The notes: a model not told the origin generated them from the sequence alone. Shown: positions 15,407 through 24,468, counted from the stretch's first letter. The stretch: 64,000 nucleotides of DNA from Rhizobium sp. BK650 (GCF_014195325.1 NZ_JACIBK010000004.1:124001-188000), one strand, 5' to 3'. Numbers and translations are program-made.

Positions 15407-17257
15407 TCAGCCGACCCGCTGGGCGGCGCGTGCCTTGACATAGGCCTCATGCGCCTTGTTGACCTCGCCGCGCGGGCTGACCTCCGGCACCGCCACATCC
15501 CACCAGTGACCACCGGCATCCGTCGTGATCAACGGGTCGGTATCGATCACGAAGACCGAGGTGCGGTCGTTCTTCTTCGAATCGGCGAGCGCCTGTTCCA
15601 GTTCGGCGATGGAGGAAACCTTCACCGCGATCGCGCCCATCGCCTCGGCGTGCGCGCGGAAATCGATCTCGGGCATGACCTCGTGATAGGCGTCCTTCAA
15701 CAGGTTGTTGAAGTTGGCGCCGCCGGTGGCCATCTGCAGGCGGTTGATGCAGCCGTAGCCGCGGTTGTCGAGCAGCACGATGTTCAGCTTGAGACCGAGC
15801 ATGACCGAGGTCGCAAGCTCGGAATTCATCATCATGTAGGAGCCGTCGCCGACCATGACGACCACGTCCTTTTCCGGATGCGCCATCTTGGCGCCGAGGC
15901 CGCCGGCTATCTCATAGCCCATGCAGGAGAAGCCGTATTCCATGTGGTAGCTGCCGGGGACGGTTGCCGGCCACAGCTTGTGCAGTTCGCCCGGCAGGCC
16001 GCCCGCCGCACACAGCAGCGTCGTCTTCTCGCCGCCGATGGAACGAACCACGGCACCGATGACCTGCGCGTCGGAGGGTAGGGCGGCATTGGTGGTGGCC
16101 ATCGCCTTGGCAGCAGCCTCCATCCAGACGTTCTTTTCTTTCACTGCTTTCTCGGCAAGCGCTGCCGGCGCCTTCCAGCCGGAGAGACCGGATGACAGCG
16201 CCTTTAGCCCTTCGCGCGCATCGGCAACCAGCGGATGGCTGTCATGCTTCAGCGCATCATAGGCCGCGATATTCAGGCTGAGCAGCTTGAAGTTCTCATT
16301 CTTGAAGAGCGCCCAGGAGCCTGTCGTGAAATCCTGGCAGCGCGTGCCGACGGCAATCACCAGATCGGTTTCCTCGGCAATCGCATTGGCCGCCGACGTG
16401 CCGGTCACGCCAACGGAGCCGAGTGCCAGCGGATGACGCTCATCGATCGCCGACTTGCCGGCCTGGGTGACGACGACGGGAACGCCGTGCGCTTCCGCAA
16501 AGGCTGCAAGCTCCTTGGTTGCCTGCGAATAGAGCACGCCGCCGCCGGCAACGATGACCGGCTTCTGCGACGCCTTGATCAGAGCAATGGCATTGGCAAG
16601 CTCATCGGCATCCGGCTGCGGACGCCGCACCGTCCAGACCTTCTCTTCGAACAGGCTCTCCGGATAGTCGAAGGCTTCCGCCTGAACGTCCTGGCAGAGC
16701 GACAGCGTCACTGGGCCGCAATCGAGCGGATCGGTCAGCACCTGCATGGCGCGCTTCAAGGCGGTGATGATCTGTTCCGGCCGGGTGATGCGGTCGAAAT
16801 AGCGAGAGACCGGGCGGAAGGCGTCATTGGCCGAAACCGTGCCGTCGCCGAAATCCTCGATCTGCTGCAGCACCGGATCGGGCGCGCGATTGGCGAAGAC
16901 GTCGCCGGGCAGGAAGAGGACGGGAATACGGTTCACATGCGCCACGCCGGCGGCCGTCACCATGTTCAGCGCGCCGGGGCCGATGGAGGTCGTGCAGGCC
17001 ATGAAGCGCTGGCGGAAGCTCGCCTTGGCATAGGCGATCGCCGCATGCGCCATGCCCTGTTCATTATGTGCGCGGTAGGTCGGCAGTTCCTGTCGCACCT
17101 GATAGAGCGCTTCGCCCATGCCGGCAACATTGCCGTGGCCGAAGATCGCCCAGACGCCGCCGAAGATCGGTACCTTCTTGCCGTCGACGATGGTCATCTG
17201 CTTTTTGAGGAAATGTGCGACGGCCTGCGCCATCGTCAAACGGATTGTCTTACCCAT
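15407..17257 (-). CDS. iolD: 3D-(3,5/4)-trihydroxycyclohexane-1,2-dione hydrolase
   Basis: A 616-residue thiamin-diphosphate enzyme that opens the inositol-derived ring to 5-deoxy-glucuronate. Landmarks are the N-terminal domain with NEQGMAHAAIAYAKA (catalytic Glu), the central domain VIVAGGGVLYSQATKELAAF, and the cofactor motif MVGDGSYMMMNSELATSVML near residue 470. The start at 17257 follows GGGAGGACCCG. It is transcribed with iolC and iolE. Confidence 0.94.
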   Translation of the reverse strand: MGKTIRLTMAQAVAHFLKKQMTIVDGKKVPIFGGVWAIFGHGNVAGMGEALYQVRQELPTYRAHNEQGMAHAAIAYAKASFRQRFMACTTSIGPGALNMVTAAGVAHVNRIPVLFLPGDVFANRAPDPVLQQIEDFGDGTVSANDAFRPVSRYFDRITRPEQIITALKRAMQVLTDPLDCGPVTLSLCQDVQAEAFDYPESLFEEKVWTVRRPQPDADELANAIALIKASQKPVIVAGGGVLYSQATKELAAFAEAHGVPVVVTQAGKSAIDERHPLALGSVGVTGTSAANAIAEETDLVIAVGTRCQDFTTGSWALFKNENFKLLSLNIAAYDALKHDSHPLVADAREGLKALSSGLSGWKAPAALAEKAVKEKNVWMEAAAKAMATTNAALPSDAQVIGAVVRSIGGEKTTLLCAAGGLPGELHKLWPATVPGSYHMEYGFSCMGYEIAGGLGAKMAHPEKDVVVMVGDGSYMMMNSELATSVMLGLKLNIVLLDNRGYGCINRLQMATGGANFNNLLKDAYHEVMPEIDFRAHAEAMGAIAVKVSSIAELEQALADSKKNDRTSVFVIDTDPLITTDAGGHWWDVAVPEVSPRGEVNKAHEAYVKARAAQRVG

Positions 17258-17289
17258 CGGGTCCTCCCGCACCTACGCTCTTCTGTTTT

Positions 17290-17440
17290 CCCCTCCCCAA
17301 CCCCCACAAGGGGGAGGGGCTAACCTGTCAGGCTCTCCGCGTTTCATCACTCCCTCGCATCCGCAAGAACGTTAGTTTGTGATGTGAGGCGGAGCCTCAA
17401 GCTAAGTCCCTCCCCCGTGTGGGGAGGGGTTGGGGAGGGG
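17290..17440. repeat. Palindromic GC-rich intergenic repeat between iolC and iolD
   Basis: Second copy of the element at 14257-14410. It has inverted ends CCCCTCCCCAACCCCCACAA and GGGGAGGGGTTGGGGAGGGG, while the inner 80 bp differ from the first copy. It fills most of the 196-bp iolC-iolD gap. Confidence 0.85.
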
Positions 17441-17453
17441 TTTAAATTCTACT

Positions 17454-19385
17454 CTACCGAAGCCCGCGCGTTCTCAGCCAGGCCTCTGTCAACTGCTTAA
17501 AGCGGCCGGCCATATCGGCAATCGCTTCCTCATCATTGATCTTGCCCGACAGCCAGCCGCGCGCCGCGTCGGCAAAGATCGTGCGGCCAACCGCAAAGCC
17601 CTTGACCGAGGGCGCAGCCAGTGTCGCCTCGAAACCCTTCACCAGTTCGTCGGCAGGAGCCTCGAGGCCGAGCAGCACAATACCGCGGCACCATGGATCA
17701 TTTTTGGCGATGACAGCATCGATCTTTTTCCAGGCCCCGGTTGAGGCCTGCGGCTCCAGCTTCCACCAGTCCGGCTTGATGCCGAGCGCGTAGAGTTCTT
17801 CGAGTGCCGTCGAGACCGTATCGTCGGTCAGCGGCCCGTTCTTGCTGGAGATGATCTCGACCAGCAGCTCGCGGCCAACCTTGCGCGCGGCTTCAAAGAG
17901 CGTGCGCAGCTTCTCCTGCTGTTCCGTCTTGAGCGCTGCCGGATCGTCCGGATGGTAGAAGCACAGGCACTTGATGCAATGGTCGAGCGGCCATTCCACC
18001 AGCTGCGAGCCGATATCCTGGCTGAACTCGAAGCGCAGCGGCTTGGAGCCCGGCAGCTCGACCGGTCGGCCGATCCAGGTGAAATTCTTCGTGGCGGCAT
18101 CGAAAAAGGCATCGCGCCCGAAGCGCTCGTCGATCAGCATGCCATAGCCTTGACGTCCATCGGCGACGCGGGCGGCCGCTTCCACCGCCAGCCGCTTGAA
18201 GGCGACGATCTGCTTGTAATCGACGCTGAGCTCGTCGCAGACAGCGGTCAGCTGCGAACGATGGTCGATCGCGAGCGCCATCAGAAGAGGGATATCGCCC
18301 TTGCGGGTCGACGCCCAATGGATGTGGTTGATCGCCTCGTCCTTGCGCAGTGCGCGGTGTTTGCTGCCGTTCTTGAGGAAGAAGTCGAGTTCCGCCCAGG
18401 TCGGATATTCCGGCGAGCACAGCAGGCGGGAAACGGCAAAGGCGCCGCAGGCATTCGCCCAGGTGGCGCAGGTCTGCAGCGGTTCATCCTTCAGCCAGCC
18501 GCGCAGCAAGCCGGACATGAAGGCATCGCCCGCGCCGAGCACGTTGAATACCTCGATCGGAAAGCCCTGGCCGACAATGCCGTCTTCCAGATTGTCGCTG
18601 ATCGGGCCGTCATAAACGATGCAGCCCATGGCCCCGCGCTTCAGAACGATGGTCGCGGGCGAGAGGCGTCTGATCTCCTTCAATGCACCGAGAACGTCAT
18701 CGGCACCGGATGCAATCAGGATTTCCTCTTCCGTCCCGACGATCAGGTCACAATCCGGCAGCGTCTCCTTCATCTTGGACGACACACGGTCGGACTTCAC
18801 ATAACGCTCGAAGCCCTCGGCGTGGCCGGCAAGGCCCCAAAGGTTCGGCCGGTAATCGATATCGAAGATCACCTTGCGGCCGTTGGCCTTGGCAATGCGG
18901 ATGGCCTTGCGCTGTGCGGCTTCCGTGTTGGGTCGGGAGAAATGCGTGCCGGAAACGAGCACTGCGCGCGAAGACCTGATGAAATCCTCGTCGATATCGT
19001 CTTCGTCGAGCGCCATGTCGGCGCAATCGGACCGGTAGAAGATCATCGGCGAGACGCCTTCGGCTTCCACGGCCAGCAGCACCAGCGCCGTCAGCCGATC
19101 CTTGTCCGTCTTGATACCCTTGGTCTCGACGCCTTCGCGCGCCGACTGCTCGATGATGAAGTGTCCCATCTGTTCCGCACCGACGCGGGTGATCAGCGCC
19201 GATTTCAGCCCGAGCCGCGCCGTGCCGATCGCGATATTGGCCGGGCAGCCGCCGACGGACTTGGCAAACGAGCCGATATCTTCGAGCCGCGAACCAATCT
19301 GCTGGCCGTAAAGATCGACGGAGGATCGGCCGATCGTGATCACGTCGAGAGACGGCTCCGGCGAGCCCGGATTCGGTTGTACCAT
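17454..19385 (-). CDS. iolC: 5-dehydro-2-deoxygluconokinase fused to a DUF2090 aldolase-like domain
   Basis: A 643-residue protein in two parts. Residues 10-330 are a PfkB-family sugar kinase (SVGGCPANIAIGTARLGL and the catalytic NVLGAGDAFMSGLLRGW) that phosphorylates 2-deoxy-5-keto-gluconate. Residues 350-640 form a DUF2090 domain (LMALAIDHRSQL, CIKCLCFYHPDD, GFAVGRTIFADAARGWL), resembling class I aldolases. The fusion suggests that the next step, cleavage of the phosphorylated product, occurs in the same polypeptide; that is inference. The ATG follows GAGGACATC. Confidence 0.92.
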   Translation of the reverse strand: MVQPNPGSPEPSLDVITIGRSSVDLYGQQIGSRLEDIGSFAKSVGGCPANIAIGTARLGLKSALITRVGAEQMGHFIIEQSAREGVETKGIKTDKDRLTALVLLAVEAEGVSPMIFYRSDCADMALDEDDIDEDFIRSSRAVLVSGTHFSRPNTEAAQRKAIRIAKANGRKVIFDIDYRPNLWGLAGHAEGFERYVKSDRVSSKMKETLPDCDLIVGTEEEILIASGADDVLGALKEIRRLSPATIVLKRGAMGCIVYDGPISDNLEDGIVGQGFPIEVFNVLGAGDAFMSGLLRGWLKDEPLQTCATWANACGAFAVSRLLCSPEYPTWAELDFFLKNGSKHRALRKDEAINHIHWASTRKGDIPLLMALAIDHRSQLTAVCDELSVDYKQIVAFKRLAVEAAARVADGRQGYGMLIDERFGRDAFFDAATKNFTWIGRPVELPGSKPLRFEFSQDIGSQLVEWPLDHCIKCLCFYHPDDPAALKTEQQEKLRTLFEAARKVGRELLVEIISSKNGPLTDDTVSTALEELYALGIKPDWWKLEPQASTGAWKKIDAVIAKNDPWCRGIVLLGLEAPADELVKGFEATLAAPSVKGFAVGRTIFADAARGWLSGKINDEEAIADMAGRFKQLTEAWLRTRGLR

Positions 19386-19441
19386 GATGTCCTCCCGCTA
19401 GATTCTTACACGGTCTGAGGTGCCCGCGAATTTTGAATAAT

Positions 19442-19485
19442 GAAACATTAGTTCCATCTCTTTGTCAATTCGGAATGTTTATTCC
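19442..19485. promoter_or_regulatory. Two candidate IolR operator sites upstream of iolC
   Basis: GGAATGTTTATTCC (19472-19485) is an exact GGAA-N6-TTCC palindrome overlapping the iolR stop codon. GAAACATTAGTTCC (19442-19455) differs at one position. The sites are 30 bp apart, about three helical turns, in the iolR-iolC gap. As I recall, GGAA-N6-TTCC was reported as the IolR motif of Sinorhizobium meliloti. Confidence 0.6.
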
Positions 19486-20351
19486 ATTTTTGCCGTTGCG
19501 AGTTTGGAATGCTGCAACTTGCGCCGCCGCTCGGCAATGGCGACCGGCAATGCCATGGTGAGCGCCATGGAGGCCGAGAGCGAACGAAAACCACCGAAGT
19601 CAGCCTCCGCCACCTCGAACCAGTGTGTTGCGCAGGCAGCAAGCGGCGAAAAGGCCGAATCGGTAATCGCGATGACCGGCACGCCGCGATCGGCAAGCTC
19701 CTGGCTTTGAGTAAGGCTATCGGCCGCATAGGGTGAAAAGCTGGCGGCAATGGCGGCATCGCGCGGCGTGGCGAACTGCACCATCTCGGGATCGACGCCG
19801 TTCGGCGTGGCGACGATCTGGTGGCGGATGTTCAGCTTGGAAAAGGCATAAGTCATATGCGCCGTGAGCGGATAAGAGCGCCGCTTGGCGATGAGATAGA
19901 TGGTCTCGGCAGCCGCGAGGATATCGACTGCCTTCGCGAACGTGTCGGTCTGCACCGTCGCAGCAAGCCGGTTCACGGACTGGCTGGCGGCCGATATGAA
20001 ACCGGAAAGCAGCGTTGCATCCTCGTCGTCCCCGCCGGACTGTTCCAGCGTGACGAGGCGTTCCTCATAGCTCAGTGTCCGGTCGCGCAGCCTTTCGCGA
20101 AAGATGCTCTGCAGATCGGAGAAACCTTCGTAACCGAGATGATGCGCAAGGCGCACCAGCGTCGAGGGTTGTACTTCCGAGGCGGCGGCGATGCTCGCCG
20201 TCGTGCCAAAGGCGATTTCATCAGGATTTCCGAGCGCAAAGGCGGCCACCTGCGCCAGCCGCTTCGGCATGCTCGCCTTGCGTTCGATGATGGTGCTGCG
20301 CAGACTTTCGAAATCGCGCGGCACGCGCGCTCTCTGGGGATCGCTATCCAT
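19479..20351 (-). CDS. iolR: RpiR-family repressor of the inositol genes
   Basis: A 290-residue RpiR/MurR-type regulator. The N-terminal helix-turn-helix covers residues 15-80 (ALGNPDEIAFGTTASIAAAS, TLVRLAHHLGYEGFSDLQ). The SIS sugar-phosphate domain lies at about 130-260 (ILAAAETIYLIAKRRSYPLT, DRGVPVIAITDSAFSPLA). Its place beside iolCDEB and the divergent oxidoreductase gene matches the rhizobial iolYRCDEB locus, in which it represses the operon until an inositol intermediate appears. Confidence 0.9.
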   Translation of the reverse strand: MDSDPQRARVPRDFESLRSTIIERKASMPKRLAQVAAFALGNPDEIAFGTTASIAAASEVQPSTLVRLAHHLGYEGFSDLQSIFRERLRDRTLSYEERLVTLEQSGGDDEDATLLSGFISAASQSVNRLAATVQTDTFAKAVDILAAAETIYLIAKRRSYPLTAHMTYAFSKLNIRHQIVATPNGVDPEMVQFATPRDAAIAASFSPYAADSLTQSQELADRGVPVIAITDSAFSPLAACATHWFEVAEADFGGFRSLSASMALTMALPVAIAERRRKLQHSKLATAKME

Positions 20352-20369
20352 GCTGACGGCTCAGAAGAT

Positions 20370-20524
20370 GAAACAAATATTCCATATTTCGAAGCATAAA
20401 CGATTTCCGCGAGCCCGCCTAATTGTTTTTAATAGCCTGAAAATCAACGGTTTTGGACAGTTTGAAGAGAGCCGACACGAAATGATGCATCAACGCCTGC
20501 TTGTCAAAATGATCCAAATATTCC
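20370..20524. promoter_or_regulatory. Divergent iolR/oxidoreductase promoter region with IolR-like sites
   Basis: GAAACAAATATTCC (20370-20383) and GATCCAAATATTCC (20511-20524) share CAAATATTCC and differ from GGAA-N6-TTCC at one and two positions. One lies near each divergent start codon (20351 and 20559), as expected for joint repression of both transcripts. Confidence 0.45.
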
Positions 20525-20558
20525 AAAAATTCCTGCGGATTTGAGGAGGAGACCTGCA

Positions 20559-21674
20559 ATGAAGCCACTCGGCATCGGTTTGATCGGCACCGGTTATATG
20601 GGCAAGTGCCATGCGCTGGCATGGAATGCGGTGAAAACCGTCTTCGGCGATGTCGAGCGGCCGCGCCTCGTGCACCTCGCCGAGGCCAATGCCGAACTGG
20701 CAGGCGCCCGCGCTGCAGAATTCGGCTTCGAGAAGGCGACGGCCGACTGGCGCACCCTCATAGCCGACCCGGATGTCGATGTCGTCTCCGTCACAACACC
20801 CAACCAGTTCCATGCCGAAATGGCGATTGCGGCCCTCGAGGCCGGTAAGCATGTCTGGTGCGAAAAGCCGATGGCGCCTGATTATGCCGATGCCGAACGC
20901 ATGCTTGCCGTTGCCCGCCGATCCGGCAAGGTCGCCGTCCTCGGCTACAATTATATCCAGAACCCGATCATGCGGCATATCAAGACGCTGATCGGCGAAG
21001 GCGCGATCGGCTCCGTCAATCATATCCGCGCCGAAATGGACGAGGATTTCATGGCCGATCCCGATGTCCTTTTCTATTGGAAGAGCGAAATTTCGGCCGG
21101 CTACGGCGCACTCGACGATTTCGCCGTCCATCCGCTTTCGCTGCTCTGGTATCTCTTTGGTCATGTCGAGGCGGTCACCACAGATATGGTGAAGCCCTAT
21201 GCCGACCGTCCTGTAAAAGGAGGCGGTCGCCGCGCGGTGGAGAATCATGATGCGGCCAACGTCCTGATGCGCCTCGGTGGGGGCGTTTCTGCGGTGCTGA
21301 TGGCAAACCGCGCTGCCTGGGGCCGGAAGGGCCGCATTGCGCTGCAGATCTATGGCTCGAAGGGCTCGATCCTCTACGATCAGGAGCGCATGAACGAATT
21401 CGAGCTCTATCAGTTCGAAGGCCGAGGCTCGGAACGGGGTTTCCGCAAGATACTGGCGGCACCTGCCCATCAGCCTTATGATCGCTTCATTCCGGCGCCT
21501 GGCCACGGTCTTGGCTTCAACGACCTGAAGATTATCGAATGCAGGGAACTGATCCGGGCCATTTGCGGGGAGCCGGCGTCGATCGTGACATTCGAAGACG
21601 GTCTCAGGATAGAGAAGTCGGTTCATGCCATGGCACAGTCCTTCCATGAGCGCCGCTGGATCGAGATCGGCTGA
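20559..21674 (+). CDS. iolY: Gfo/Idh/MocA-family oxidoreductase of the inositol locus (IolY-like)
   Basis: A 371-residue NAD(P)-dependent dehydrogenase. The N-terminal Rossmann motif is GLIGTGYMGKCHA and the family lysine is in WCEKPMAPDYADAERML near residue 105; the C-terminal domain has the catalytic-type HPLSLLWYLFG. GAGGAGGAGACC before the ATG fixes the start. Divergence from iolR matches the gene called iolY in S. meliloti. It probably oxidises an inositol isomer or derivative; the main myo-inositol dehydrogenase (idhA) is not in this window. Confidence 0.8.
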   Translation: MKPLGIGLIGTGYMGKCHALAWNAVKTVFGDVERPRLVHLAEANAELAGARAAEFGFEKATADWRTLIADPDVDVVSVTTPNQFHAEMAIAALEAGKHVWCEKPMAPDYADAERMLAVARRSGKVAVLGYNYIQNPIMRHIKTLIGEGAIGSVNHIRAEMDEDFMADPDVLFYWKSEISAGYGALDDFAVHPLSLLWYLFGHVEAVTTDMVKPYADRPVKGGGRRAVENHDAANVLMRLGGGVSAVLMANRAAWGRKGRIALQIYGSKGSILYDQERMNEFELYQFEGRGSERGFRKILAAPAHQPYDRFIPAPGHGLGFNDLKIIECRELIRAICGEPASIVTFEDGLRIEKSVHAMAQSFHERRWIEIG

Positions 21675-21759
21675 AGCAAGCCTTCGCTTCCGTTGACGGC
21701 GTTTGGGGCAGGGGGTAGGCCTTGTCCCTGTTGAAGGACGCATTTTCGGGAGTGACATC

Positions 21760-22977
21760 GTGACGGACAGACTGGTGATCATCGGCGCGGGGCAGGCAGG
21801 CTTCGCATTGGCAGCCAAGTTGCGCGCGCTGAAGGACGAGCGTCCGATCACGCTCATCGGCGCCGAAGACGTGCTTCCCTATCAGCGCCCGCCGCTGTCG
21901 AAGAAATACCTGCTCGGCGAGATGGCCTTCGATCGTCTGCTGTTCCGTCCCGAACATTGGTACCCCGACAATAATGTGGAAATCCGTCTCTCGACCTGGG
22001 CCGAGCAGATCAAGCGGGATACGAAGCAGGTCCTGCTGCAGGATGGTTCCGTCCTCGACTATGGCACGCTGGCGATCGTGACGGGCTCGACGCCCCGCCG
22101 CCTGCCGGCAGCGATCGGCGGCGATCTCGAAGGTGTCTACGTCGCCCGCGATAAGCGTGACGCCGATCTTCTGGCCGGGGAAATGCGTCCCGGCCGTCGC
22201 GTGCTCATCATCGGAGGCGGTTATATCGGCTTGGAAGCCGCGGCCGTCGCCCGCCATCTCGGGCTGGAGGTAACCGTGATCGAAATGGCCGACCGGATCC
22301 TGCAGCGCGTCGCTGCCAAAGAGACGGCGGACATCATGCGCGCAGTTCATAAGAGCCATGATGTGACGATTCGTGAAAAGACTGGCCTGAAGCATCTCAT
22401 CGGCAAGAATGGCCGCGTTTCCGGTGCCGAGCTTTCCGACGGCACCACCATCGACGTGGACTTCGTCATCGTCGGCATCGGCGTGGTGCCGAACGATCTT
22501 CTCGCCAAGGAGGCCGGGCTCGAAGTCGGCAATGGAATCATCGTCGATGAATTCGCCCGCACATCCGACCCTTCGATCTATGCGGCAGGCGATTGCGCCA
22601 GTCTGCCTTGGCAGGGCGGCCGCATCCGGTTGGAATCCGTGCAGAACGCCGTCGACCAGGCCGATGCTGCCGCCGCTGTCATCGCCGGCGGCACGGAACC
22701 CTATGATCCGAAACCGTGGTTTTGGTCGGATCAGTACGATGTGAAGCTGCAGATCGCCGGCTTTAACATGGGTTATGACGACACGCTGCTGCGCCCTGGC
22801 GCGCGGGAAGGTGCAAGCTCCGTCTGGTATTTCCGTGAGGGCAGGCTGATCGCCGTCGACGCCATCAACGACGCGAAGGCCTATGTGACGGGCAAGAAGA
22901 TGCTGGAATCAGGCATCAATCCCGATCGCGCCATTCTCGCCGATCCCGCAGCCGATCTGAAGGAATTGCTGGCCTGA
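21760..22977 (+). CDS. Ferredoxin/rhodocoxin reductase-like FAD oxidoreductase
   Basis: A 405-residue two-dinucleotide-domain flavoprotein. The FAD motif is VIIGAGQAGFALAAKL at the N-terminus, the NADH motif RVLIIGGGYIGLEAAAVARH near residue 147, and ARTSDPSIYAAGDCASLP binds FAD. A reductase C-terminal domain (KPWFWSDQYDVKLQIAG) follows. The GTG at 21760 with GGGAG seven bases before is preferred over the ATG at 21703. No ferredoxin or oxygenase gene is adjacent, so its electron acceptor must be encoded elsewhere. Confidence 0.85.
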   Translation: MTDRLVIIGAGQAGFALAAKLRALKDERPITLIGAEDVLPYQRPPLSKKYLLGEMAFDRLLFRPEHWYPDNNVEIRLSTWAEQIKRDTKQVLLQDGSVLDYGTLAIVTGSTPRRLPAAIGGDLEGVYVARDKRDADLLAGEMRPGRRVLIIGGGYIGLEAAAVARHLGLEVTVIEMADRILQRVAAKETADIMRAVHKSHDVTIREKTGLKHLIGKNGRVSGAELSDGTTIDVDFVIVGIGVVPNDLLAKEAGLEVGNGIIVDEFARTSDPSIYAAGDCASLPWQGGRIRLESVQNAVDQADAAAAVIAGGTEPYDPKPWFWSDQYDVKLQIAGFNMGYDDTLLRPGAREGASSVWYFREGRLIAVDAINDAKAYVTGKKMLESGINPDRAILADPAADLKELLA

Positions 22978-23117
22978 GCGGTCGCCCGCATGAGGGTCAC
23001 TGAGGCGCCCGCATTTTTGAACTGTCATCATTCTAGCGATGGCCTATATAAAGGACGTGTGAAAACTTCAAAAAAAGCTTGATCGCACGGGAGAATACCC
23101 ATATCAGGGCTCCCACC

Positions 23118-23208
23118 GGAGAGGTGGCCGAGTGGTCGAAGGCGCTCCCCTGCTAAGGGAGTATACGTCAAAAGCGTATCGTGGGTTCGAATCCCATCTT
23201 CTCCGCCA
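23118..23208 (+). tRNA. tRNA-Ser (anticodon GCU)
   Basis: A 91-nt tRNA with long variable arm. The acceptor stem is GGAGAGG with CTTCTCC, the CCA end is encoded, and the anticodon GCT is at 23152-23154 in the loop CTGCTAA, reading AGC/AGU codons. The long variable arm (ATACGTCAAAAGCGTAT) is the class II feature of serine tRNAs, and TTCGAAT marks the T loop. Confidence 0.96.
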
Positions 23209-23490
23209 TCTATCTTTTTTCAATGAAATCAGGTGGATGGCAGCGGTGTCCATTTAGCCGTAACATCTGTCGTGACGCGGTTTTGCCGCCTCAGCCGAGC
23301 CAGACAAATTCAGGCGGCAAATTTCCCGCTTCTCAGGAATCGTGATCCGTCCCTTGCCGTGAAATGCCCGCCGACGGTGAAGCAAGCGTCTGTGGCGGCC
23401 TGGTGAAGATGTTCAGCTCGAGCGCCCCTGGGGCAGCAGGAGCCGACGGCCCTCGAATGCCGCAGATATATGGCGGACGACCATCACCGG

Positions 23491-23829
23491 CTAGAAGCGG
23501 AAATATAAAGTCACCCCTGGCTGCTCACGATAGCCGTAATAATCTCGGTAGCCGTAATAGCCGCGATCGTAATACCGCGGGTATCTGTAGCCGTAATACG
23601 GGGGGTGCCTGTAATAGCATCTGCCGTAATATCCGCAGGAGCGGTAGGCATACCGATGGTTCCAGTAGCGATCCGCGCGCCAATAATAGTGGCTCCGATG
23701 ATGGACCAGCTCGACATTGCCGATCTGCGCTTGTTCTGCTCTTGGCACGAAAATCGGAGCCGCGTTTAGCGGCGGGGCGAGAGATGCAGCCAGGACAACG
23801 GCTGCGAGTGCTGATATTAGCTTCCTCAT
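23491..23829 (-). CDS. Tyr/Arg/Gly-rich secreted protein
   Basis: A 112-residue protein with a signal peptide (MRKLISALAAVVLAASLAPP, cut near NAA). The mature part is dominated by YRY, GYY and RYY repeats, such as YYRHPPYYGYRYPRYYDRGY, plus a CGYYGRC pair of cysteines. Such low-complexity Tyr-rich exported proteins are common in rhizobia, some near the BA14K family, but the BA14K motif is not clear here. Surface or periplasmic location is likely; function unknown. Confidence 0.65.
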   Translation of the reverse strand: MRKLISALAAVVLAASLAPPLNAAPIFVPRAEQAQIGNVELVHHRSHYYWRADRYWNHRYAYRSCGYYGRCYYRHPPYYGYRYPRYYDRGYYGYRDYYGYREQPGVTLYFRF

Positions 23830-24402
23830 CGACGTATCCTCTCAGGTTTTCAGCTTGAGCCATCAGGCCTGAACCTCCGATGAACGGCCTTGTCGACCGA
23901 GCGGCTGCATCGCCGGACAGTCGGTCATAGGTTGGACGGGGTGGCGATCCGGCTGTCGGTCATCTTTCCGCCATTCCCCCTGTCCCACGCCCCGTCCCAG
24001 GATCGCGATAGTCGCTTGGCGAATCGCCGATGGAATCAATCGTTCCTCGTCGGCTAAAGCTGAAGTCGGTTTCGATTTTTGCACCGCCAAGCTTTGCCCC
24101 AATCGTTGGCCGGTTACGCGAAGAAGCCGAATCTGGCGGGAAATTGGTGTCAATTTGGCACGCGTGCGCGCCTGTTCATTTTGTGGAGTTTCCATAAACA
24201 CCGAGAAAATAAACGCTTTCTTAATAAAGCTTAAACAAACGGTCGCCCCTCTGCCCAACTTGTGGCGTTTCAGCAACAGGGTTTCGGTAAGGCTTTCGTA
24301 AACCCCTGTCGAACACAAGTTGGTGATTGCGTGACAGCCGCCGTCTTGTATTTTCAGCGTCGGAAGCAAGGGCCTGACCGCCCGACTTCTTAAAGCACCG
24401 GG
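23830..24402. other. Long intergenic region upstream of the porin
   Basis: About 570 bp. A 168-codon reverse frame exists (23863-24369), but its composition is unlike a protein and no ribosome site is seen. The AT-rich part near 24180-24260 probably holds the porin promoter and control sites. Confidence 0.5.
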
Positions 24403-24439
24403 GGTAAGGCAGGGAAACGTCGTAAGACGTGATCTTACC
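24403..24439 (+). promoter_or_regulatory. Hairpin in the porin mRNA leader
   Basis: GGTAAG (24403-24408) can pair with CTTACC (24434-24439), and inside it ACGTC-GTAA-GACGT forms a perfect 5-bp stem with a GNRA tetraloop. The structure ends about 20 nt before the GGAGG ribosome site, a likely place for mRNA stability or small-RNA control. Confidence 0.5.
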
Positions 24440-24468
24440 TCCGATCGAAACTTGAATTGGAGGTCATT

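Noticed and set aside
16235..17323. 362-codon plus-strand frame opposite iolD
   Set aside because: Shadow of iolD, which has complete catalytic motifs and a ribosome site.
23863..24369. 168-codon minus-strand frame upstream of the porin
   Set aside because: No ribosome site, no domain, and composition typical of non-coding DNA.
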